A DNA stretch of 64,000 bases from Xanthomonas hortorum (GTDB lineage Bacteria > Pseudomonadota > Gammaproteobacteria > Xanthomonadales > Xanthomonadaceae). Position numbers and translations under genes: made by a program. Below the pieces are notes generated by a model. The model had not been told where the DNA came from, did not search any database, and saw only the letters and a list, made by a program, of their open reading frames with translations. Below, one piece after another: positions 9,000 through 17,598 of this stretch; positions within the stretch are counted from its first letter, which is position 1; every line of letters starts with the position of its first letter. The stretch lies in NCBI RefSeq assembly GCF_002940005.1, contig NZ_MDEF01000010.1. One strand, written 5' to 3'.

Positions 9000-10682
9000 T
9001 CAGGGAGTGGAGGAAGAAAGATCGATGCGCAGCACGTAGGCGTGTTCGCCCACCGGCTTGGCAGGCAGGCTCAGATGCAGGCCGTCGGCTTGCTGCTCGA
9101 ACGGCACCTTCTTGCCGTTGGCCAGCAGCGTCACACCGCGCACGCCATCGGCGGCGGTGAGCGAACGGATCACTGCCTTGCCACCGGCCGGCCAACCGAG
9201 TTCGATCGCATACAGCGCGCCATCACGCGTGGTGAAGCGGAAATCCTCTGCGGTGTAGGGCTTGGTCTTGACGTCCTGGAAGGTGCCGCCCACCACTTCC
9301 GTGGGGCCCTCGCCATACACGCGCCACGGCTTGCTGTCGTAGATCGCGCCGCCGTTGGTCTTGAGCCACTTGCCGATCGAAAGCAAGATGCCGCGCTCGG
9401 TCTCGGGGATCGAACCATCGGCACGCGGGCCGATGTTGAGCATCAGGTTGCCGTTCTTGGCCACCACATCGGCCAGCATGTGGATGATGAAGGTCGGCGA
9501 TTTGTAGGTGTCGTTTTCGATGTAGCCCCAGGAGGCATTGCTCACCGAGGTATCGGTCTGCCAATGGGTGGGATGGATGCCGGTGAGCTGGCCGCGCTCG
9601 ATATCCAGCGTGCCGGCGCCTTCCGGAAACGCGCCCAGCTTGTAGTTCACCACCACGCCGCGATCGGCCTCGGTACGCGCCGCGCCCTGGTTGTAGTAGT
9701 AGGCCAGCATGGTCGGCAGGCTGCTGCGGAAGGTGGGGTGGGCGATCCACCAATCGAAATAGATCAGGTCCGGCTGATAGGTATCGATCAATTCGGTGGT
9801 GCGTGCCAACCAATCGTCCAGCCACGCCTGCGACACCGGCGTCCAGTCGTTGGCCACATCGGCATCGTCCTTGCCCGGCAGGCGCACCTGCGCCGGGCCG
9901 TACAGCGCCGCATAGCGCGGGTCGTTGACGTCCGAATCGAATTTACGCCCGCCGTCGAAGAACCAGTTGTGCTCGGCGCGATGCGAGGACAAACCGAAGT
10001 GCAATCCCTGCGCGCGGATCGACTTTGACAACTCGCCCAGCAGATCGCGCTTGGGCCCCATCTTCACCGCGGTCCAGTCGGAGAGCTTGGAGTCGTACAG
10101 CGCGAAGCCGTCATGGTGTTCGGCCACCGGCACCACATAGCGTGCGCCGGACTCGCGGAACAGTTTGGCCCAGCCATTCGGGTCGAACTTGGGCGCGGTG
10201 AACTTGGGAATCAGATCCTTGTAGCCGGAGCTCGCCTGCGGGCCATAGGTCGCCACGTGGTGCGCGAACTCCTTGGAACCTTGCAGATACATGTTGCGCG
10301 AGTACCACTCGCTGCCGAACGCCGGCACCGAGAACACGCCCCAATGGATGAAGATGCCGAACTTGGCGTTGTCGTACCACGCTGGCGATTGATAGTTCTT
10401 CAGTGCCGCCCAGTCGGGGCGGAACGGGCCCTTGCGTGCGCCTTGTTCTGCTTCGCGCACCAGGCGCTCGCGCTCGGGTGCGTACTTGGCGGTGGCGCTG
10501 AGCCACTGCTGGTCGATCTGTTCGGGGCTGAGCGTGGTGGCGGTCGGCGCGGTGGGCGATTGCGCGTGCAACGACAGCACCGGGCACGCCACCAGCAGAG
10601 CGAGCGCGAGCGCGCGACTCCTGGGTACAGCTCCGGCGTGGCGGCGGGATGGAGCCGCGTAGTGGCGGCTATCGGTCGTCAT
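9000..10682 (-). CDS. nixE: GH29 alpha-L-fucosidase
   Basis: 560-residue exported family 29 retaining fucosidase, expected to remove core alpha-1,3-fucose from plant N-glycans. A signal peptide covers about residues 1-40 (twin-Arg-free, ending near LHAQ). Motifs: KFGIFIHWGVFSVPAFGSEWY, HHDGFALY, and IYFDWW with Asp310 as the expected nucleophile. The C-terminal ~100 residues form the usual beta-sandwich. It is the first hydrolase gene after the TonB receptor and heads the GH29-GH18 pair. A strong terminator lies upstream of it, so either read-through or a promoter between 10683 and 10840 must drive it. Length is normal. The nixE symbol is from order relative to the published cluster, where GH3 is NixI. 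Confidence 0.87.
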   Translation of the reverse strand: MTTDSRHYAAPSRRHAGAVPRSRALALALLVACPVLSLHAQSPTAPTATTLSPEQIDQQWLSATAKYAPERERLVREAEQGARKGPFRPDWAALKNYQSPAWYDNAKFGIFIHWGVFSVPAFGSEWYSRNMYLQGSKEFAHHVATYGPQASSGYKDLIPKFTAPKFDPNGWAKLFRESGARYVVPVAEHHDGFALYDSKLSDWTAVKMGPKRDLLGELSKSIRAQGLHFGLSSHRAEHNWFFDGGRKFDSDVNDPRYAALYGPAQVRLPGKDDADVANDWTPVSQAWLDDWLARTTELIDTYQPDLIYFDWWIAHPTFRSSLPTMLAYYYNQGAARTEADRGVVVNYKLGAFPEGAGTLDIERGQLTGIHPTHWQTDTSVSNASWGYIENDTYKSPTFIIHMLADVVAKNGNLMLNIGPRADGSIPETERGILLSIGKWLKTNGGAIYDSKPWRVYGEGPTEVVGGTFQDVKTKPYTAEDFRFTTRDGALYAIELGWPAGGKAVIRSLTAADGVRGVTLLANGKKVPFEQQADGLHLSLPAKPVGEHAYVLRIDLSSSTP

Positions 10683-10812
10683 GGGAACTGCACTCCTTCA
10701 AGCGAGACATGTCGGTTGCAGCGCAGCCGGCACGTGGATGGCAAAAGCGGGCCTGGCCATGCTCCCTCAACCGCGAAGGGGCGTGGCCAGTACCACTCCT
10801 TGGTACAACATC

Positions 10813-10880
10813 GAGCTGTGCGCTGCATGCAACGCACAGCTCAAAAAAAAGCGCGCCACCGTGGAGGGACGGTGGCGCGC
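10813..10880 (-). terminator. Terminator and second hairpin after TonB receptor
   Basis: Read on the minus strand, a perfect 10-bp stem (10871-10880 with 10851-10860, loop of 10) is followed by eight T (10843-10850), a textbook intrinsic terminator for the TonB receptor gene. Immediately beyond the T-run is a second perfect 10-bp hairpin, 10833-10842 with 10813-10822. It insulates the receptor gene from the hydrolases. Confidence 0.85.
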
Positions 10881-10890
10881 CGGGACTACA

Positions 10891-13578
10891 TCAGAACTTG
10901 AAGTTCAACTGGGCCTGGTAGCCGCGGCCGTTCTTGTAGAACGCCGTTGGCGTATCACGCGTGTTGCTGAAGACCCGGTAGGTGGAATCCAGCAGATTGG
11001 TCGCGCCGAAGGTGATGCCCATGTAATCGGTGATCTGATACGAGGCGTTCAAATCCAGCTGCTTGTAGGCATCTGCAAAGTCACGCGACTGCAGGCGACC
11101 GATCTGGGTGAAGTACTTCGAGCGGTAGCTGTAGTTCACGCGCACCGTCCAGTCGCCGTGTTCCCAGTACGGAATCACGTTGTAGGTATCGCGCGACAGG
11201 TACGGCAGGTTCAAGCCGGAGCTGGAATCGGATTCGGCAAAGGTGTAGTTGGCCTGCAATCCGAAGCCAAGACCGAACGATTGCTGGTAGTTGACCGAGA
11301 CGCCCTTGACCTTGGCGTCGGAGACGTTCACAGGTGAGGTGACCTGATACGGGCCAGGCTCAGCCGGCGGGCCCGGATTTAGCTGCTGAGTCGTAGTGAC
11401 ATTGACGATGTAAGAGCTGATGTCACGGTAGAACACTTCACCAGACAGCATGCTGGAAGGCGCGAAGTACCACTCTGCAGCAATGTCGTAGTTGGTGGAT
11501 TCATAAGGCTTTAGGTCGGGGTTGCCGCCGCCAGCAGTGAGGTTGCCTGAACCGCCATTGCCGTTATTGATGGTGAAAGTGCCGGCCAGGTCGGAATACC
11601 GCGGCCGCGCAATAACTTTGGCTGCCGAGAAGCGCAGTACCGCATCATCAGTGACGTCGTAGGCGACATTGAAGCTCGGCAGCGCCTTGCGGTAGTCGTT
11701 GGTCTCGGCAACACGGTCAAAGCTATTGCCGGCATTGTTGCTCTGCCAGTATTCGGACTTGTCGGTGGTGTCGACCAGGCGCACGCCTACATTACCGCGC
11801 CACTTGCCGGTCTCGTAGTTCAACTGCGTGTAGAAATTCTGAGTGATTTCCTTGACCTGGAACGAAGCGCCGAAATCGGTGCGGTAAGGGCCCTGCGGCT
11901 GTCCGAGCAGATAACGGCGAACCGTCTCAAGGTTCGCAGTTGGCCACGTGGTCAAGTCGCCGCTTGCGCCCAGGCCGTCATAGAGGCTGCTCGGCGTGGT
12001 GCCCGGATTGAACTGTGTCAGCGACACCGCGTCGGTGGAGTTGATGCGATTGCCGCGCGCGTCCACACCGTTGTTGTGGTTGATGTACTTGTAGCCGAAC
12101 TGCAGCTTGGTGAACGGACCCCATTCCAGGTCACGCGCCGCATCCCACTGAAAGTACTTCTCGTCGTCCTTGCTCTTCTGGTAGGCGATACCGCCGGCCT
12201 GCATGATGCTCGTCTCAGTGCCCGGGACATTGCCCTGCTGGCCAGGTGCCAGGCCAGCCGGATTGCCCGGCAGCACCCAGTTCGAGGCACCGCCATTATC
12301 GTAGTTCACCGAGGTGTTCTGACCGTTGAAGGCGTAGTTGTAACCGCCGTCCTGCATCAGGAACTTCATCAGGTATTCGGGGTTCTTGCCGCCGGTCGCT
12401 TCGGTGTTGCCGACCTGGGTGGTGAACACCCACTTTTCACCGGACCAGTCGTGACGCAGGTTCAGGCTCTTGGTGGTGACGGTGCTCTCGCGGTAGTTGG
12501 CATCCAGCTGCGCGTACGGCTGGCCGGCTGCACCATCGCTGACCGTGGCCGAGGTCACGACGCCGTTTTCCACATTGGCGCTGGTGATTTTCTGGCGGTC
12601 GTCATTACATGCCGGGCACACATAACGCGCCTGGCTGAAGTTGTTGTACTTGCCCTTGATGTACAGGCCGGTCAGGTTAAATTCGTTCTGCTCATTAGGC
12701 TTCCACTGCAACGCACCCTGCAGGCCGCTGCGTTCGCGGGTCTGCTGGAAGAACGCGCTGCTGATGCCGGCCGGCACGCGGGCGGTGGCGACATCGCTGC
12801 CGTCGCCGGTGATGGTGGCGCTAGCCGGAATGCCTTCGCCGGTGGTGTAGCCGAAGTATTCGATACCGGCGCGTGCCAGGTCCTGCTTGTCATGCGTGGC
12901 GGAGATCAACGCGCCGAAGGTTTCGTCGTCGTTCTTCCAGCTCCACAGCGCCGAGCCGCGCGGATTGCCTTCTTCCGAACGGTCGTTGTAGTTGTAGCCG
13001 ATCGAGCCGCGGATGGTGTTCTTGGGCAGGTCCAGAGGCTTGCGGGTGTGCACGATCACGGTGCCGCCGATCGAGCCTTCGTCGATACGTGCCTCGGGGG
13101 TCTTGTAGACCTCCATCAGGCCGATGATTTCCGGCGACAGCAGGGTGTAGTTGAAGGTACGGCCGCTGGTGTCGGTCGGGTTGCCACCCCAGTCGCCCGA
13201 GGCGATGGTCTGGCCGTTGAGCAACACGCGGTTCAACGCTGGATCGGTGCCGTTGATGCTGACCTTTTCGCCTTCGCCGAACTGGCGATCGACGCTGATG
13301 CCCGGCAGGTGCGACAACGATTCGGCCGCATTGATGTCCGGGAACTTGCCGATGTCTTCGGCGCTGATCGCATCGACGATCGAGTTGGCCGAGCGCTTGA
13401 CTGACTGGCTCTTCTCCAGCGATGCGCGATAGCCGGTGACGGTGATGGTGTCCAGCTCGGTGGTGGCCGAGGGCGCACTGGGAGTGGCCTGCTGTTCTTG
13501 TCCGGCAGCCATGGCAGAGCCGGAGCAGTACAGAGCGGCGGTGATACAAAGTGCTAACGTCGTGGTGCGGCTGTGCAT
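10891..13578 (-). CDS. TonB-dependent receptor of the N-glycan locus
   Basis: 895-residue outer-membrane TonB-dependent transporter. Signal peptide 1-24 (AMA), a TonB-box-like DTITVTGYRASLEKS, then the plug domain (VDAISAEDIGKFPDINAAESL, SHLPGISVDR) and a 22-strand barrel ending in Phe (AQLNFKF). The RASLEKSQ..K form is typical of the large Xanthomonadaceae/Caulobacter sugar-receptor class. It probably imports glycopeptide or oligosaccharide pieces for the downstream glycosidases; the ligand is inferred from context only. It has its own terminator and a 335-bp distance to the palindrome at 13913-13928, which probably controls it. The ATG at 13578 gives a clean signal peptide. Confidence 0.9.
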   Translation of the reverse strand: MHSRTTTLALCITAALYCSGSAMAAGQEQQATPSAPSATTELDTITVTGYRASLEKSQSVKRSANSIVDAISAEDIGKFPDINAAESLSHLPGISVDRQFGEGEKVSINGTDPALNRVLLNGQTIASGDWGGNPTDTSGRTFNYTLLSPEIIGLMEVYKTPEARIDEGSIGGTVIVHTRKPLDLPKNTIRGSIGYNYNDRSEEGNPRGSALWSWKNDDETFGALISATHDKQDLARAGIEYFGYTTGEGIPASATITGDGSDVATARVPAGISSAFFQQTRERSGLQGALQWKPNEQNEFNLTGLYIKGKYNNFSQARYVCPACNDDRQKITSANVENGVVTSATVSDGAAGQPYAQLDANYRESTVTTKSLNLRHDWSGEKWVFTTQVGNTEATGGKNPEYLMKFLMQDGGYNYAFNGQNTSVNYDNGGASNWVLPGNPAGLAPGQQGNVPGTETSIMQAGGIAYQKSKDDEKYFQWDAARDLEWGPFTKLQFGYKYINHNNGVDARGNRINSTDAVSLTQFNPGTTPSSLYDGLGASGDLTTWPTANLETVRRYLLGQPQGPYRTDFGASFQVKEITQNFYTQLNYETGKWRGNVGVRLVDTTDKSEYWQSNNAGNSFDRVAETNDYRKALPSFNVAYDVTDDAVLRFSAAKVIARPRYSDLAGTFTINNGNGGSGNLTAGGGNPDLKPYESTNYDIAAEWYFAPSSMLSGEVFYRDISSYIVNVTTTQQLNPGPPAEPGPYQVTSPVNVSDAKVKGVSVNYQQSFGLGFGLQANYTFAESDSSSGLNLPYLSRDTYNVIPYWEHGDWTVRVNYSYRSKYFTQIGRLQSRDFADAYKQLDLNASYQITDYMGITFGATNLLDSTYRVFSNTRDTPTAFYKNGRGYQAQLNFKF

Positions 13579-13912
13579 GGCTAAACCTCATTGGTTAGTG
13601 CTTGAGCGCGCCTGGCCCGTAGTGGGGCGCAACGCGCTCGGCGTGGCCGGCAAAACAACACGCCCTGACCGATCGCGGTGATTGCGCTGGCACGCGTCGT
13701 GAGAAGCGGGTCCAGGCGATTCGCGTGGTAGAGGAGGTGTCCCCCGTGTGGTGAAGCGGTGTGGCGAATGCGACTTCAGCGAGTCGAACGTCGGGTGACG
13801 CACCACTCACGAATCTGGAATCGGCAGGCGAGGGAATGGCCCGATGTTCAGTCCCGAACAGTCCATGGCCCCTCCTGCCAGAACCCTGATTTGGATCGAG
13901 TCTCGCGTAGCG

Positions 13913-13928
13913 TTGACAGCGTTGTCAA
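13913..13928. promoter_or_regulatory. NagQ-like operator upstream of TonB receptor
   Basis: The sequence ttgacagcgttgtcaa is an inverted repeat with a central CG, the architecture of LacI-family operators; the six outer bases on each side pair perfectly. It shares TGACA-N-CGTTGTC with the site at 14201-14214. NagQ, a LacI-family GlcNAc repressor, controls the homologous X. campestris genes, so NagQ is the best candidate, but no regulator gene is in the window. TTGACA within it could double as a -35 box on either strand. Confidence 0.65.
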
Positions 13929-14200
13929 CACATCGTCACAGATCTCTGAAGCGCCTGCGATTGCGCTGCAATGCAGCAAATTTGCGACAGGGTTCCGTTT
14001 GCGCCGATGCAGTTGCGCAGCACGGCGTGAGAACGTGCGCGTCGCGATTCGCTGTTTCTATGGTGAATTCGCAATGCAATGCGTCTCGACACTGATTTGT
14101 GCGGAAATCGCTGCCACAAATGCGGATTTTTGGTGGATGATGAAATCAACAGCGCCCCGCATAAATCGTGATCGCAACGGTTGCGTTACAGGGCGATTGC

Positions 14201-14214
14201 TGACAACGTTGTCT
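14201..14214. promoter_or_regulatory. NagQ-like operator upstream of sugar kinase
   Basis: The sequence tgacaacgttgtct is a 14-base palindrome with one mismatch at its ends and a central CG. It sits 66 bp before the GTG start of the kinase and matches the site at 13913-13928, which suggests co-regulation of the kinase with the receptor by a LacI-type repressor. Confidence 0.65.
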
Positions 14215-14279
14215 ACCCGTTACCGTTCGTCGGCTAACGGGACACGACGCCGGCCCGCTGCCATTTATCAGGAGAACGC

Positions 14280-15296
14280 GTGAGCGCAAGCAGCCCAATG
14301 GACGCGGTGTCTTTTCCGCGCACCGAAACCTTCGTTGCCGCAGATGTGGGCGGGACGCATGTGCGCCTGGCGCTGGTGTGCGAAAGCATCGATCCACGCA
14401 AGCCGGTCAACGTGCTGGACTACCGCAAGTACCGTTGCGCCGACTACCCGGGACTGGCCGAGATCATGGCGGCATTCTTCGCGGAGCTAGGCTGCGCGCC
14501 GGTGAAGCGCGGTGTCATCGCCAGCGCCGGGTACGCATTGGAAGACGGCAGCGTGATCACCGCCAATCTGCCGTGGGTGCTGGCACCGGGGCAGATTCGC
14601 AGCCAGCTCGGCATGCAGGCCTTGCATCTGGTCAACGATTTCGAAGCGGTCGCCTATGCGGCCAATTACATGGTCGGCAATCAGGTCCTGCAGTTGTCTG
14701 GCCCGGCGCAGGGTGCAACAGGTCCGGCGCTGATCCTGGGCCCCGGCACCGGGTTGGGCGCAGCGTTGTGGATTCCCAACGGCGCCAACGCGGTGGTGTT
14801 GCCGACTGAAGCCGGCCACGCCGCACTCGCGGCAGCCAGCGATCTGGAAGTGGGGTTACTGCAGCAACTGCGCCGCACGCGCACGCACGTGGCCACCGAA
14901 CATCTGCTTTCCGGCCCAGGCTTGTTGAATCTCTATACCGCGCTGGCCGCACTGCGCGGCGAGCCGGCCGTGCACGCCAGCCCGTCCGATGTCACCGCCG
15001 CCGCATTGGCCGGTAACGACACGTTGGCACGCGATGCCTTGCAGGCGTTCTGCGGTTTCATGGGGAGCGTGGTCGGCGACATGATCCTGCTGTACGGCGT
15101 GCGCAGCGGCGTGTATCTGGCTGGCGGCTTCCTGCCGCAGATCGCTGCCTTCATTGCCGAAAGCGACTTCGTCGCGCGCCTGCTCGACAAGGGCGCCTTG
15201 CGTCCAGCGCTGGAGCAGGTGCCGGTCAGCATCGTCGAACATGGCCAGCTCGGTGTGATCGGCGCCGCCAGCTGGTTTTTGCAGCACGGGCGCTGA
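14280..15296 (+). CDS. glk: Glucokinase-family sugar kinase (glucose or GlcNAc)
   Basis: 338-residue cytoplasmic kinase of the bacterial glucokinase family. N-terminal phosphate-binding motif AADVGGTHVRLAL, sugar-binding region LVNDFEAVAYA, LILGPGTGLGAALW and VLPTEAGHAALA, and a C-terminal adenosine motif VYLAGGFLPQI. It phosphorylates a hexose with ATP. Its place opposite the N-glycan receptor, under a matching operator, suggests that GlcNAc released from N-glycans is the substrate; glucose kinase paralogues near nag/nix genes are known in Xanthomonas, so the two roles cannot be separated from sequence. The GTG start at 14280 is chosen because aggagaa lies five bases upstream. A perfect 23-bp hairpin follows the gene. 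Confidence 0.85.
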   Translation: MSASSPMDAVSFPRTETFVAADVGGTHVRLALVCESIDPRKPVNVLDYRKYRCADYPGLAEIMAAFFAELGCAPVKRGVIASAGYALEDGSVITANLPWVLAPGQIRSQLGMQALHLVNDFEAVAYAANYMVGNQVLQLSGPAQGATGPALILGPGTGLGAALWIPNGANAVVLPTEAGHAALAAASDLEVGLLQQLRRTRTHVATEHLLSGPGLLNLYTALAALRGEPAVHASPSDVTAAALAGNDTLARDALQAFCGFMGSVVGDMILLYGVRSGVYLAGGFLPQIAAFIAESDFVARLLDKGALRPALEQVPVSIVEHGQLGVIGAASWFLQHGR

Positions 15297-15306
15297 TTCG
15301 ATCTCC

Positions 15307-15377
15307 CGTAGGAGCGCACCTGGGCGCGATGAAGCATTATCGATAAACGCATCGTCGCGCCCAGGTGCGCTCCTACG
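15307..15377. repeat. GTAGGAGCG hairpin between convergent genes
   Basis: A perfect 23-bp inverted repeat (15307-15329 with 15355-15377) with a 25-bp loop begins cgtaggagcgcacc and ends ggtgcgctcctacg. It fills the space between the convergent kinase and rsmE genes and probably acts as a bidirectional terminator or mRNA stabiliser. The GTAGGAGCG ends are those of REP-type elements common in Xanthomonas and Pseudomonas; another copy is at 28214-28281. Confidence 0.8.
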
Positions 15378-15413
15378 ATGTAGACCGGGCGTCACAGGAC
15401 TCGCAACACCGCG

Positions 15414-16148
15414 TTATAAATCCCCAAACCGCGACTGCAGCGCCGCAATCGCCGCCAGCCCTGCGGTTTCGGTGCGCAAAATGCGCGGCCCCAATTGCAA
15501 TCCGTTGAAACCAGCCTCTCCAAGGATTGCGCGGTCGCGCGGCGACCAGCCGCCTTCCGGCCCGATCGCCACGATCACAGCCTGTTGCGCGGCGACCGGC
15601 AGCGTGGCCAGGCGATGCTCGCCGTGCGGGTCCAGCGTCAGCCGTAGCGCATGCGGGTCGCTGGCCTGCGCCGCGTCCTGAAGACCCAGTGGTGCAGCGA
15701 CCGTGGGCACGCGTGCACGCCCGGATTGCTCGCAGGCCGAGATCACCACGCTGCGCCAGTGCGCCACGCGTTTTTCCATCCGCGCCGGGTCGAGCTTGAC
15801 CTCGGTGCGCTCGGCGTTGACCGGCACGATCGCCGCAACCCCCAGCTCGGTCGCCTTCTGCAGGATCAGGTCCATCTTCTCGCCGCGTGCAATCCCCTGG
15901 ATCAGCGTGATCGACAGCGGCGATTCGTTGCACAGCGGCTGCGCACGTTCCACCAGTGCGCGCGCCTCGCGCTTGCCGGCCAGCGTAATACGCGCGTGGT
16001 AGTCGCTGCCGTCGCCGTTGAACAGGATGCAGGCATCGCCCTCGCGCAGTCGCAGCACACGCAGCAGGTGATTGGCCGACTCTTCGGGCAGCCTCACCTC
16101 CTGGTCGCAGTGCAGTGGCAGCGCGACATGCGAGCGGGTCAGGCGCAT
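15414..16148 (-). CDS. rsmE: 16S rRNA (uracil-1498-N3)-methyltransferase
   Basis: 244-residue SPOUT-class methyltransferase that methylates U1498 of 16S rRNA using SAM. An N-terminal PUA-like domain (LPEESANHLLRVLRLREGD) precedes the trefoil-knot domain, with VIVAIGPEGGWS and LGPRILRTETAGLAAIAAL forming the cofactor pocket. Length equals that of E. coli RsmE. The start at 16148 (MRLTRSHV) overlaps the end of bioA by 10 bp; a longer reading upstream runs into bioA and lacks similarity to the family. The overlap suggests translational coupling in a bioA-rsmE transcript, with no evident functional link between the two products. Confidence 0.95.
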   Translation of the reverse strand: MRLTRSHVALPLHCDQEVRLPEESANHLLRVLRLREGDACILFNGDGSDYHARITLAGKREARALVERAQPLCNESPLSITLIQGIARGEKMDLILQKATELGVAAIVPVNAERTEVKLDPARMEKRVAHWRSVVISACEQSGRARVPTVAAPLGLQDAAQASDPHALRLTLDPHGEHRLATLPVAAQQAVIVAIGPEGGWSPRDRAILGEAGFNGLQLGPRILRTETAGLAAIAALQSRFGDL

Positions 16149-17557
16149 GCAACGGCCTCCTCGATGGCATGGCGGGTGGTGGTGGCCAGCAGCGCCAGTT
16201 GCGCTTCGTCCACGCAATACGGCGGCATCCAGTACAGCACATCGCCGAGTGGGCGCAGCACCACGCCCTTGTCGAGGGCCGCGCGATAGGCCTTCAGGCC
16301 CACCCGCGCCGCCGCCGGGAACGGCGTGCGCTTGTCGCCGCCCTGGGTAAGCTCGAACGCCACGATCATGCCGGCCTGGCGCACGTCCGCCACGGTGGGG
16401 TGTTCGCCGATCTGCGCGGCCAGTGCGCGCATGCGCGCAGCCGTGTGCTGGTTGCGCGCAATCACCTCGTCGTCTGCAAAAATCTGCAATGTGGCCAGTG
16501 CCGCCGCACAGGCCAGCGGATTGCCGGTGTAACTATGCGAATGCAAAAACGCACGTTCGCGCGAATCATCGAGAAAGGCGTCGTACAACTGCAGCGTGGC
16601 CAGCACCGCCGAGAGCGGCAGAAAGCCACCGGTCAATCCCTTGGACAGACACAGCAGGTCGGGCATGACACCGGCCTGCTCGCAGGCGAACAAGGTGCCG
16701 GTGCGGCCGAAGCCGGTGGCGATCTCGTCGGCGATCAAGAACGCGCCATGCGCATCGCACAGTTCGCGCGCACGCCGTAAGTAAGCCGGGTGATACATGC
16801 GCATGCCGCCTGCGCATTGCACGCGCGGCTCCAGGATCAGTGCGCAGATTTCGCCTGGCGATTGTTCAAACAACGCCTGCAACGCATCTGCGGCCTGCAG
16901 CGCGTAGTCTTCGGCGCTCTGCCCGGGCTCGGCCAGATACGCATCCGGCGAAGGCGCAAAGATCGATTCCAGCAGCAGCGGCGCATACACGCGGCGATAC
17001 AGCGGAATGTCGCCGACCGACAGCGCGCCGATGGTCTCGCCGTGGTAGCCGTTTTCCAGCGCCACGAAGCGGGTGCGGCGATGCTCGCCGCGGTTGTGGA
17101 AATAATGGAAGGCCATCTTCAACGCCACTTCCACGCCGGCCGACCCATTGTCGGCATAGAACACTTTAGATAGCGGCGCGCGGCCGGCCTGACGTGGCGC
17201 AATCGCCAACAGGCGCTCGGCCAGTTGCACTGCCGGCGCATGGGTGAAGCCGGCCAGCATCACCTGCTCCAGCTCGCCGGCCTGGCGCGCGATGGCCGCG
17301 CCGATGCGCGGTTCGGTGTGGCCGAACAGGTTGGTCCACCAACTGCTGACCGCATCCAGATAGTGGCGGCCGTCGTAGCCGACCAGCCACGCCCCGTCGC
17401 CACGTGCGATCGGCACCAGTGGAAGTGTGTGCGGGTGCTCGCGCATCTGCGTGCAGGGGTGCCACAGCACCTCAAGATCGCGTTGCCGCCAATGTTCGGC
17501 AGCTTGAGAGGCTGCCGGGTCTGCTAGGATTTCGGGCTCATGAACATGTCGATGCAT
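16139..17557 (-). CDS. bioA: Adenosylmethionine-8-amino-7-oxononanoate aminotransferase
   Basis: 472-residue PLP-dependent class III aminotransferase that converts KAPA to DAPA in biotin synthesis, with SAM as amino donor. Motifs: LWHPCTQM (diagnostic of BioA), DAVSSWWTNLFGH, NGYHGETIGALSVGD, LIADEIATGFGRTG and LCLSKGLTGG with the PLP lysine. The start MHRHVHEP at 17557 is chosen; an upstream in-frame ATG at 17596 would begin with an Arg/Gly-rich stretch not expected. It is about 40 residues longer than E. coli BioA at the N-terminus. It diverges from nudE with only 41 bp between starts, so promoters must overlap, and its 3' end overlaps rsmE. Confidence 0.95.
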   Translation of the reverse strand: MHRHVHEPEILADPAASQAAEHWRQRDLEVLWHPCTQMREHPHTLPLVPIARGDGAWLVGYDGRHYLDAVSSWWTNLFGHTEPRIGAAIARQAGELEQVMLAGFTHAPAVQLAERLLAIAPRQAGRAPLSKVFYADNGSAGVEVALKMAFHYFHNRGEHRRTRFVALENGYHGETIGALSVGDIPLYRRVYAPLLLESIFAPSPDAYLAEPGQSAEDYALQAADALQALFEQSPGEICALILEPRVQCAGGMRMYHPAYLRRARELCDAHGAFLIADEIATGFGRTGTLFACEQAGVMPDLLCLSKGLTGGFLPLSAVLATLQLYDAFLDDSRERAFLHSHSYTGNPLACAAALATLQIFADDEVIARNQHTAARMRALAAQIGEHPTVADVRQAGMIVAFELTQGGDKRTPFPAAARVGLKAYRAALDKGVVLRPLGDVLYWMPPYCVDEAQLALLATTTRHAIEEAVACA

Positions 17558-17598
17558 ACGCCTATTGTATCGGTCGCCCCCGCCCCTGCGTGTCACGC

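Larger units (their letters stand above)
13579..14279. other. Divergent regulatory region, receptor / sugar kinase
   Basis: 701 bp without a supported gene lie between the divergently transcribed receptor and kinase genes. It is less GC-rich than its surroundings, particularly 13900-14220, and contains two LacI-type palindromes, 13913-13928 and 14201-14214. The kinase gene has a good ribosome site, aggagaa at 14270-14276. Short frames of about 70-170 codons in the region lack family features and are not called. Confidence 0.7.
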
